Origin: Rhodospirillales bacterium | GTDB lineage: Bacteria; Pseudomonadota; Alphaproteobacteria; Rhodospirillales; Casp-alpha2 | Assembly: GCA_021775095.1 (NCBI GenBank) | Contig: JAJFII010000025.1 | Coordinates: 1-63,046, forward strand | DNA: 63,046 bases | Reading direction: 5' to 3' | Part shown: positions 56,746 through 63,046 of the stretch, one piece after another | Layout of the letters: each line of letters starts with the position of its first letter | How positions within the stretch are numbered: the first letter of the stretch is position 1 | The notes under the pieces: generated by a model | What the model was told of the DNA's origin: nothing | Seen by the model: the letters and a program-made list of their open reading frames with translations, nothing else | Databases searched by the model: none | Translations under genes and position numbers: made by a program

Positions 56746-57261
56746 ATGGCGCATAATTCAAAACATTCAGGGGCCTATCGGTTTCGGCCCCTAACTGAAG
56801 CGGACCTACCTCTGTTAAGGCAATGGTTGGCGATAGGGGAAGTCTCGGAATGGTGGGGGGATCCGGACGAAGAGGTCGCATTAATTGCCGGCGACCTCGG
56901 AAAAACCGGTATCTGCATGCAGATCGTCGCCTGTGCCGGCAAGGAATTTGCCTACATCCAGGACGACGATCTAAGGACGTCGACCGAACCCTATTACCAG
57001 TCCCTGCCAACGGGATCGCGGAGTATCGATCTGTTTATTGGCGAGACATTGCAAATTGGCCGGGGGCATGGGTCTGGGTTTTTGCGACAACGTGCCTTGC
57101 AATTGCTGGCGGCCGGCGTTCCCTTGGTTGCCATCGATCCACTGCAGGCCAATTTGCGGGCCTGCAGGGCCTTCGTCCGGGCCGGTTTTGTGCCCCGGCA
57201 ACCGGTGCAAACTGACGCCGGGATGGTCGTGCCGATGTTTTTTGAGACGCCGTTGCCTTGA
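56746..57261 (+). CDS. GNAT acetyltransferase, AAC(6')-like
   Basis: A 171-residue N-acetyltransferase. FRPLTEADLPLL and WWGDPDEE at the start, DLFIGE with GRGHGSGF (acetyl-CoA pyrophosphate loop) and the late NLRACRAFVRAGF are typical of the AAC(6')/IucB-like GNAT group. Related chromosomal proteins often act on unknown small amines rather than antibiotics; drug resistance should not be assumed. Part of the packed run. Confidence 0.85.
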   Translation: MAHNSKHSGAYRFRPLTEADLPLLRQWLAIGEVSEWWGDPDEEVALIAGDLGKTGICMQIVACAGKEFAYIQDDDLRTSTEPYYQSLPTGSRSIDLFIGETLQIGRGHGSGFLRQRALQLLAAGVPLVAIDPLQANLRACRAFVRAGFVPRQPVQTDAGMVVPMFFETPLP

Positions 57262-57346
57262 TACGTGATGTCAGGGGAAACTGGCAATTGAACTTCCCAC
57301 GGAGACTGCTTAAGGTCGCGTCATCAATTATTCTGAGGGGGCACAT

Positions 57347-57844
57347 ATGGCACGCGACACCGTTATCATTCGAACCGCCGACATTTGCGACGACCATCGC
57401 GATGACGCGCGAATTTGTGAAATTCAGTTCCGCGATGTGGGGGGGCGCAACCACTTCCATGGCGACGTTGTCTGTTTATCCACCTATGAAGATAATTCCG
57501 GACTGCGTGCCGTTCTGGCCGAAGGTGGAGCAGGAAAGGTCCTGGTCGTCGACGGTCGCGGCTCCCTGCGGCGCGCCCTGTGCGGTGGAAACATTGCGAA
57601 AGAAGCTTTCGACTTCGGCTGGGAAGGATTGGTATTTAACGGCGCAATCCGCGACAGCCACGAGTTTGATGTCCTTGATTTTGGCGTCAAAACCGTTGGA
57701 CTTACTGCCATGCCGCCGCGCCATGAGCGGGATATGAAACGTGAAGCCTTTGTCAGTTTTGGCGGAATTTGTATCAACACAGGCGATTATCTGTACGCGG
57801 ATCAGGATTGTCTCATTGTTTTAGATAAACCGGACCACGATTAA
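57347..57844 (+). CDS. RraA family protein
   Basis: A 165-residue protein aligned by eye with E. coli RraA over its whole length (TADICDD, GRGKV-like LVVDGRGSLRRAL, GAIRDSHE, VSFGGICINTGDYLYADQD). RraA is a trimeric inhibitor of RNase E; close relatives are class II 4-hydroxy-4-methyl-2-oxoglutarate aldolases. In this catabolic context an aldolase-type role is possible. It precedes the 2-hydroxyacid dehydrogenase by three bases. Confidence 0.88.
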   Translation: MARDTVIIRTADICDDHRDDARICEIQFRDVGGRNHFHGDVVCLSTYEDNSGLRAVLAEGGAGKVLVVDGRGSLRRALCGGNIAKEAFDFGWEGLVFNGAIRDSHEFDVLDFGVKTVGLTAMPPRHERDMKREAFVSFGGICINTGDYLYADQDCLIVLDKPDHD

Positions 57845-57847
57845 GGA

Positions 57848-58936
57848 ATGAGCAACGTGAAAAGTGCAGCCGAAATTATGACCATGCAGGAGTTTGCCAA
57901 AGCAGCAAAGGAGAAACTCCCCGTCGAATCCTGGGATTACCTGATTGGCGGGGCCTATACGGAAACCACCCTCAAACGAAATCGCCAAAGCCTCGATAGG
58001 ATGGCGTTTCGTCCGCGCGTCCTTAACGATGTGGAAAATGTAAATCCGGGAATAGAACTCTTTGGTCACAAACTGCGCCTGCCGGTGATCATGGCACCGA
58101 TTGGCTCGGTCCAGGATTTTGTTGAAGGAGGCGGCGCTGTGCCAACCAAGGCGGCCGCACGGTTTGGCTGCTATCATATGCTCAGTTCCGTCTGCATGCC
58201 CTTTCTGGAGGGGGTCGCAGATTCCGTTGATTACCCTAAAATTTATCAACTGTATGTGCGCGGTAACGCCGAGTGGATTGATGCCCATATTGATCGTGCC
58301 ATCGCCGCTGGGTATGTGGCATTTTGTTTTACCGTCGATCTCGATTACTACAGCCGACGTGAGCGCGATATTGCCAAACGCTACCAGTCGACGTCACGGA
58401 AAACTCAGGCCAGCGGCGAAGAATGGCAAAAACGTTTTAATTGGGAAGATATCAAACGCATTCGCGATAAATATGATATTCCCCTGATCCTCAAAGGGAT
58501 AGCGACGGCTGAGGACGCCGTAAAATGCGTTGCCCATGGAATTGACGCGGTTTACGTCTCGAATCATGGGGGGCGGCAACTGGATCATGGCCGCGGCGGG
58601 GCCGATGTTCTTCCGGAAATTGCCAAAGCTGTGAACGGAAAAGCGAAAATTATTTTCGATGGGGGCATCATGCGCGGTGCCGATTTGGTAAAAGCGATGA
58701 TTCTGGGGGCTGACTGTGTTGGTATCGGCCGGTTGCAAGGCTTAGCCGCGGCGGCGGCGGGTGAGGAGGGTTTGATCCGCATGCTGGAAATCCTCGAGGA
58801 GGAAGTCATTGCCAGTCTTGGTATGCTCGGGGTTGAAACCTGGGATCAATTGGACCCGAGTTATCTCCATCCGGCACCGGAAGTTACACCGGCCCATGTA
58901 ATGAGTGCGTTTCCTTTGTTGGAGGAGGGGTATTAG
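57848..58936 (+). CDS. FMN-dependent alpha-hydroxy acid dehydrogenase
   Basis: A 362-residue TIM-barrel flavoenzyme of the L-lactate dehydrogenase/glycolate oxidase family. Catalytic His 240 lies in SNHGGRQLDHG; KGI, FDGGIMRGAD and GADCVGIGR bind FMN. It oxidises an (S)-2-hydroxy acid to the 2-oxo acid. No membrane anchor is seen. Last gene of the run that begins at 51.0 kb. Confidence 0.93.
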   Translation: MSNVKSAAEIMTMQEFAKAAKEKLPVESWDYLIGGAYTETTLKRNRQSLDRMAFRPRVLNDVENVNPGIELFGHKLRLPVIMAPIGSVQDFVEGGGAVPTKAAARFGCYHMLSSVCMPFLEGVADSVDYPKIYQLYVRGNAEWIDAHIDRAIAAGYVAFCFTVDLDYYSRRERDIAKRYQSTSRKTQASGEEWQKRFNWEDIKRIRDKYDIPLILKGIATAEDAVKCVAHGIDAVYVSNHGGRQLDHGRGGADVLPEIAKAVNGKAKIIFDGGIMRGADLVKAMILGADCVGIGRLQGLAAAAAGEEGLIRMLEILEEEVIASLGMLGVETWDQLDPSYLHPAPEVTPAHVMSAFPLLEEGY

Positions 58937-59198
58937 GTTCCGTTTTAGGCCGTTTGGTAGAAGAATTTAATTGCCTGAGTGAATCTGAGAAAGTCCCATC
59001 TCACCTGTCGGTGCCTTGCTTTTGATTGAGTACGGCTCAGTGGTCCCGTGCCAATTCGCCGGGCCGGTTGTCCGTGATGGTTTTTTGCGTTGTCATCAAG
59101 GGAAAAACTCTGAAACACGGTGTAAAACTTTGTTAACATTGCAGACATCTTCCATTTACAATCAAGTGGTAGCATCTAAGGGTCAAAAAGCACTCCCT

Positions 59199-59228
59199 TG
59201 CGCGTTCTCCTCCCTCGCGCATTTTTTT
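59199..59228 (+). terminator. Intrinsic terminator with CUCCUCCC loop
   Basis: Six-pair stem TGCGCG/CGCGCA (59199-59204 with 59216-59221), loop 59205-59215, then T-run 59222-59228. It would end the candidate sRNA or the message of the 2-hydroxyacid dehydrogenase operon. Confidence 0.75.
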
Positions 59229-59245
59229 GACACCCTGTTAAACTC

Positions 59246-59277
59246 GCCGGGCCGTTTTATGGCCCGGCTTTTTTTTT
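59246..59277 (+). terminator. Second, strong intrinsic terminator
   Basis: Eight-pair stem GCCGGGCC/GGCCCGGC (59246-59253 with 59261-59268), loop GTTTTAT, then nine Ts. It backs up the terminator 20 bases upstream. Confidence 0.88.
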
Positions 59278-59430
59278 ACAAATTCACCAGGGGTTTGAAT
59301 TAACCAACTTTACAATTTTTGAGTCCAATTCTGCTCGAATATTTGTCATAATGACTGGCGCATTATGATGAATTGCCGGGGCTGATAAAAATTTAGATAG
59401 GACAACGGAAAAACGAAGAGGACTTGGTCA

Positions 59431-59673
59431 ATGGTGGGTGGACCTTTTTCAAAATTAGCGGACGAAGTAAAATCCAGAATAGGTGCTCTGGCATTGGTTT
59501 TATCTTTGCTCAGCTTTGTTGCTGGCGTGTTTTATTTTTTGTCCGACGCCAAGCTTGTCGAAGGTCTGGACCTTGGACACGAAGCTGGGATATTTGGCTG
59601 GTATTTGATGGTTCTGTCCTTGTTTTTGGCAGCGGTTGCATTTGTTTTTGGAGTAACCATGCAAAAAGGTTAG
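59431..59673 (+). CDS. Small membrane protein, unknown function
   Basis: An 80-residue protein with two membrane helices (about 17-37 and 53-76) joined by an acidic loop (KLVEGLDLGHEAG). GAGG ten bases upstream supports the ATG. It stands alone after the tandem terminators. No family recognised. Confidence 0.65.
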   Translation: MVGGPFSKLADEVKSRIGALALVLSLLSFVAGVFYFLSDAKLVEGLDLGHEAGIFGWYLMVLSLFLAAVAFVFGVTMQKG

Positions 59674-59792
59674 GGCCGCTCCTTTGGTTGCGGCAACGGA
59701 TCATTTGGGTTTTTTTATAATCGTACAACCCCGTGTTCCTGGCCGGTTGGCGAGCCGACAACCGAGACCAAACCCAGGCTTACGGATCAAAT

Positions 59793-59812
59793 GACGGCGC
59801 TCGTGCGCCGTC
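59793..59812. other. Hairpin between convergent genes
   Basis: GACGGCGC/GCGCCGTC (59793-59800 with 59805-59812) around TCGT. A stable stem without a T-run, possibly a weak terminator for the small membrane protein gene or the converging dehydrogenase gene. Confidence 0.4.
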
Positions 59813-59857
59813 GGGACTTCCCTGGACGGCGACCGCTCACTTTTTTATCGGGTCTTA

Positions 59858-60727
59858 TTATTTTCCGTCGCGGATAAATTCGAACACCCGTGTGAAGTCG
59901 GAACCAGGCCGCGCCCGGTCACAATCGGACCAGATTTCTCCAATCGTATTGCCGACGCGATTTGGCGTTTTGGCCAGAGCGGTGTTTTCCAGATACAGCT
60001 TAACGTCTTTGGCGAGCAGGGAAGACTTAAATCCGGCGTCAAAAGTGCCTGTTAAAACCCGTTCGGGGAATTTGTCGCGGCTCGCCGTGTTCTGTCCCGT
60101 CGAGACATTTACAACATCGAGCATGGTCTTCATATCGAGCCCCTGCGACAGGCCAAATAACATGGCTTCAGACGTTGCCGCCATGGCCGTTGCCGAGAGA
60201 AAATTATTGAGGATTTTAAGCGCCTGTCCTTGCCCGGGTTCATCGCCCACATGGAACTGGTTTTTTGAAAAGGAATCCATTATTTCCTGATGGCGTGTCA
60301 GTTGTGAATTTGGCCCTGCCCACATGACGGTAATCGTGCCGGCTTTGGCACCGACGGCACCGCCACTGACCGGTGCATCGACATAAATCAACCCGGCCTG
60401 TTGGCAAATGCCGCCGGCTTTTCGGGCGGCTTCAGGGCCAACCGTCGATAAATCGACGATTACGGTTGTTCGGCGATCACCCATCGCGCAAATGTCCCTG
60501 ACAACGGACAGGCCTATGGGGCCGTCAGGCAGGGATAGGAAAATGGTTTCCGCATTGTGCGCAACATCTTCTAAGGAGGATTCCGCAATCGCTCCTTCGG
60601 GAGCCCGTAGGTCCGTGCCGGCGGCATCGTAGACATGCAGGGGAAGCGCCAGTGTTGCAAGATTTGTCGCCATGGGACTGCCCATTTGGCCAAGTCCAAC
60701 AAATCCCAATGAGGCCACGGCCGTCAT
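59858..60727 (-). CDS. NAD(P)-dependent 3-hydroxyisobutyrate dehydrogenase family
   Basis: A 289-residue beta-hydroxyacid dehydrogenase. The nucleotide-binding loop GFVGLGQMG (8-16), the substrate motif DAPVSGG (117-123) and the catalytic Lys 171 (ALKILNN) are intact. The family reduces or oxidises 3-hydroxyisobutyrate, tartronate semialdehyde and similar acids; the exact substrate is not determined. It overlaps the upstream decarboxylase-like gene by four bases. Confidence 0.92.
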   Translation of the reverse strand: MTAVASLGFVGLGQMGSPMATNLATLALPLHVYDAAGTDLRAPEGAIAESSLEDVAHNAETIFLSLPDGPIGLSVVRDICAMGDRRTTVIVDLSTVGPEAARKAGGICQQAGLIYVDAPVSGGAVGAKAGTITVMWAGPNSQLTRHQEIMDSFSKNQFHVGDEPGQGQALKILNNFLSATAMAATSEAMLFGLSQGLDMKTMLDVVNVSTGQNTASRDKFPERVLTGTFDAGFKSSLLAKDVKLYLENTALAKTPNRVGNTIGEIWSDCDRARPGSDFTRVFEFIRDGK

Positions 60728-61131
60728 TGGGAACCATCCATATGCGCGACATCCAAACCTTCGGTTTCACAAACTTCACGCGCCAGACGAAAGGCATCAA
60801 TGGCGGCGGGAACACCGCAATAGACGGAAATTTGTATGAGAACCTCGCGCAGTTCGGCAAGGGATAACCCATTGGCAAGGGCACCTCTAAAGTGCAATTT
60901 AAATTCGTGCGGACGATTAAGGGCGGCCAACATACCCAAATTGAGAATGCTGCGATGCTGTTTGCTCAATATGCCACGCCCCCAACTGCCGCCCCAGGCC
61001 TGTTCTGTAACCATTTGCTGGAAGTCACGATTAAAGTCGTCGGCATTTTTCAAATTATTTTCCACATAGGCGTCGCCTAAAACTTCCTTCCGCACTTTTA
61101 ACCCGATTTCGAACTGCTCGTTTGGCACCAC
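60724..61131 (-). CDS. Carboxymuconolactone decarboxylase family protein
   Basis: A 135-residue PcaC-like protein: FEIGLKVRKEVLG at the start, then SILNLGMLAALNRPHEFKLH and ISVYCGVPAAIDAF. The family contains gamma-carboxymuconolactone decarboxylase of protocatechuate breakdown, but many members act on other compounds. No other pca genes are seen. Its message also encodes the dehydrogenase that overlaps its stop. Confidence 0.88.
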   Translation of the reverse strand: MVPNEQFEIGLKVRKEVLGDAYVENNLKNADDFNRDFQQMVTEQAWGGSWGRGILSKQHRSILNLGMLAALNRPHEFKLHFRGALANGLSLAELREVLIQISVYCGVPAAIDAFRLAREVCETEGLDVAHMDGSQ

Positions 61132-61424
61132 TGGCCTCCTATATCCGTTTTGAAGGGATTAGTTCGCTGTATAATTGACAGAATCGCAAGATTAAAAATT
61201 ACATACAATAAAATGCAGTACTCAAGGTGGGTAATCTTCCCAAGGATTGGTTTACCGCATTTTTTTATGATTTCCCCCCTCCGACCCTACTGTACGCAGG
61301 CTATTCGGGTTGGGAAGGTCGTCAAACGATCAATTGGCCAATCGGTTCGCGATTGACAGGGGGTTTTTAGGTCTCTACCGTCTCCCCAATAATTTAGGCA
61401 AAAGCCTTTTCTGGGAGGAAAAAT

Positions 61425-62414
61425 TTGGCCACGCTTCTCGAACTCGAGAACCTGCAGACGCATTTTTTTACGTCGGCAGGTGTTGTAAAAGCCGTTGATG
61501 GCGTCTCCTATACGGTTGACGAAGGTGAAACGGTTGCTGTTGTCGGCGAATCCGGCTGCGGAAAATCTGTAACGGCGATGTCCATATTGCGCCTGATTCC
61601 CTGGCCTCCCGGCAGAATTGTCGGTGGTGCGATCAATTTCGATGGCCATGATCTTCTCAAGTTAAGCGAAGAAGAGATGCGGCATATCCGCGGTCGTGAT
61701 ATCGGCATGATCTTCCAGGAACCAATGACATCGCTCAATCCGGTTTTGACAATTGGTTTGCAATTGACCGAAACGTTGATGGCACATACTGATATTACCG
61801 AAGCAAAAGCCCGGGAACGGGCGATCGAGCTTTTGGGAATGGTTGGCATTTCAGAGCCCGACCGTCGCCTGAGCCAGTATCCACATCATTTGTCCGGTGG
61901 CATGCGCCAGCGCGTTGTGATCGCCATGGCTTTGTCGTGTGAACCAAAATTGATAATAGCGGATGAACCGACAACCGCACTGGATGTGACCATCCAGGCG
62001 CAGATTCTTGAATTGATGAAAGACCTGACCAAGCGGTTGGGCGTGGCAATGATTGTCATTACCCACAATCTAGGTGTTGTTGCCAGATACGCCGACCGGG
62101 TCAATGTCATGTACGCTGGACGGATCATCGAGTCTGGTACGGCGCAGGATATTTATTACCGTCCGAAACATCCCTATACGCTGGCACTTTTGAAGTCTGT
62201 CCCGCGGATGGATCAGGCGCGACAGGCCAAGCTTGATCCGGTCGATGGACAACCCCCCGATTTATCCCAGTTAGATGCCGGATGTGCCTTTAGGGCGCGG
62301 TGTCGGTTTGCGACGGATCAATGTACAACATCCTATCCGCCCTTGGAGCAAGTCTCTGATACCCACCACACGGCTTGTTTTGAAAAAGATAATCTTGAGG
62401 AGATGGCCTCATGA
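61425..62414 (+). CDS. Oligopeptide/dipeptide ABC transporter ATP-binding protein, OppD type
   Basis: A 329-residue ABC ATPase starting at TTG 61425 (GGGAGGAAAAA upstream). Walker A GESGCGKS (41-48), signature LSGGMRQR (156-163), Walker B LIIADEP (176-182), and a C-terminal oligopeptide_HTPC extension with Cys residues (CAFRARC, CTTSYPP) that may hold an Fe-S or disulfide site. It pairs with the next ATPase; the permeases and binding protein lie beyond the window or elsewhere. Confidence 0.94.
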   Translation: MATLLELENLQTHFFTSAGVVKAVDGVSYTVDEGETVAVVGESGCGKSVTAMSILRLIPWPPGRIVGGAINFDGHDLLKLSEEEMRHIRGRDIGMIFQEPMTSLNPVLTIGLQLTETLMAHTDITEAKARERAIELLGMVGISEPDRRLSQYPHHLSGGMRQRVVIAMALSCEPKLIIADEPTTALDVTIQAQILELMKDLTKRLGVAMIVITHNLGVVARYADRVNVMYAGRIIESGTAQDIYYRPKHPYTLALLKSVPRMDQARQAKLDPVDGQPPDLSQLDAGCAFRARCRFATDQCTTSYPPLEQVSDTHHTACFEKDNLEEMAS

Positions 62415-63046
62415 GTGCCACAGAAACGGCAGTTCGTGACGATACCCAATTTCGGGGAACACACTCAGAAGAGACCCTAGTCGAAGTTAAAGACTTGAAA
62501 ATGTTTTTTCCGGTTACGGAAGGTATATTTATTCATCGAGTTGTTGCCTCGGTTAAGGCGGTTAATGGTATCAGTTTTAATATAAAAAGAGGTGAAACAC
62601 TGGGTCTGGTTGGCGAGTCCGGCTGTGGCAAGACCACAACGGGGCGCTGCATGTTACAGCTGGAGCAGGCAACGGACGGTCAAATTCTTTATGAAGGCAC
62701 GGATCTGACGAAACTTGATTCCAATGAAATGATCGATTTTCGCAAGAAAATTCAGATTATTTTCCAGGATCCCTTCAGTTCCCTCAACCCGCGCATGACC
62801 ATCGGCGAAATTATCGCCGAACCGATGATGGTCCATAAAATCATCACCGATGAAGGTGAACGGCGCCAGCGGGTTCTGGAATTGCTTACAAAATGCGGTC
62901 TTAAAACCAATTTTGCGGAACGATACCCGCATGAGATGTCCGGCGGCCAGCGCCAGCGCGTTGGCATCGCCCGGGCGCTCGCCATGAACCCGGAATTCAT
63001 TATTTGTGATGAGGCGGTTTCAGCCTTGGATGTCTCGATCCAGGCG
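62411..63046 (+). CDS. Oligopeptide/dipeptide ABC transporter ATP-binding protein, OppF type (partial)
   Basis: The frame opens at ATG 62411, overlapping the previous stop by four bases, and runs off the end after 212 codons. Walker A GESGCGKT (68-75), the Q-loop [14 protein letters not shown], signature MSGGQRQR and Walker [13 protein letters not shown] are visible. It is the second ATPase of the importer. Confidence 0.94.
   Translation, partial: MSATETAVRDDTQFRGTHSEETLVEVKDLKMFFPVTEGIFIHRVVASVKAVNGISFNIKRGETLGLVGESGCGKTTTGRCMLQLEQATDGQILYEGTDLTKLDSNEMIDFRKKIQIIFQDPFSSLNPRMTIGEIIAEPMMVHKIITDEGERRQRVLELLTKCGLKTNFAERYPHEMSGGQRQRVGIARALAMNPEFIICDEAVSALDVSIQA

Larger units (their letters stand above)
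59171..59277 (+). ncRNA. Candidate small RNA with anti-Shine-Dalgarno loop
   Basis: Between two plus-strand genes lies a compact RNA-like element: a first small stem AAGGG/CCCTT (59178-59182 with 59195-59199), then stem GCGCG/CGCGC (59200-59204 with 59216-59220) whose loop TTCTCCTCCCT carries CUCCUCCC, complementary to ribosome-binding sites, followed by seven Ts. A second terminator follows. Anti-Shine-Dalgarno loops with a CCUCCUCCC-like motif define the alphaproteobacterial alpha-r14/cuckoo sRNA group. The 5' end is unknown and the promoter was not identified. Confidence 0.6.

Noticed and set aside
56746-57261. Aminoglycoside resistance gene
   Set aside because: Only general AAC(6')-like GNAT similarity; chromosomal context gives no hint of drug resistance.
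59016-59303. 95-residue plus-strand frame over the tandem terminators
   Set aside because: It reads straight through two terminator hairpins and lacks protein-like composition; the RNA interpretation fits better.

Overview
This window reads as chromosomal DNA of an alphaproteobacterium, probably marine and Rhodospirillales-like. That placement is an inference from gene families and order: aa3 oxidase genes ctaC-ctaD-ctaG-ctaE-DUF983, a thrC/M16 peptidase pair, a fructosamine-kinase-like thrB beside rnhA, a TRAP transporter, a GcvA-type LysR regulator, and a znu operon behind a Zur-like palindrome. No rRNA, tRNA, CRISPR array or prophage is visible.

Layout. 1-3659: end of a membrane protein gene, a small coupled membrane protein, a methyltransferase and a membrane phosphoglycerol-transferase-like enzyme in visibly AT-richer DNA. 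3660-5290: gene-poor stretch with a strong hairpin, a DUF2231 membrane protein and a decayed IS481-type transposase. 5391-10062: gcvT-gcvH-gcvP (minus strand) behind a tandem glycine riboswitch. 10086-12548: minus-strand exported proteins (SCO1/SenC, two Cys-containing secreted proteins, a lipoprotein) preceded by a possible structured leader RNA with terminator. 12971-19677: orphan PAS histidine kinase, TRAP transporter (DctP-Q-M plus a small membrane protein) and an amidase. 19787-24525: exported peptidoglycan-binding repeat protein, thrB, rnhA, a 58-codon gene missed by size cut-offs, and a LysR regulator. 24579-33441: peroxiredoxin, DsbD-like reductase, YqgE/AlgH, M16 peptidase, threonine synthase, double cupin and M32 carboxypeptidase. 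33521-37832: SLC13-type permease with an odd start, then the Zur-box/small protein/znuC/znuB zinc operon.

37873-45615 is a respiratory block. On the minus strand lie a 27-aa membrane miniprotein, DUF420, a heme-copper-oxidase-like protein that has lost two of three CuB histidines, and ctaB. On the plus strand lies the normal aa3 oxidase operon. A 20-bp perfect inverted repeat lies in the divergent promoter. 45620-50955: enoyl-CoA hydratase and a divergent hybrid kinase/response regulator pair. 51021-58936: a tightly packed catabolic-looking run (acyl-CoA dehydrogenase, NDP-forming acyl-CoA ligase, phosphatase-superfamily hydrolase, MFS transporter, GNAT, RraA, FMN 2-hydroxyacid dehydrogenase). 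58937-59430 holds a candidate sRNA with an anti-Shine-Dalgarno loop. 59431-63046: small membrane protein, 3-hydroxyisobutyrate-dehydrogenase-like enzyme, carboxymuconolactone-decarboxylase-like protein, and two oligopeptide-type ABC ATPases, the second cut by the window end.

Most of the window is ordinary core metabolism. The least explained signals are the degenerate oxidase-like protein with its miniprotein partner, the candidate RNAs at 12.7 kb and 59.2 kb, the structured element at 3.8 kb, and several very small genes.
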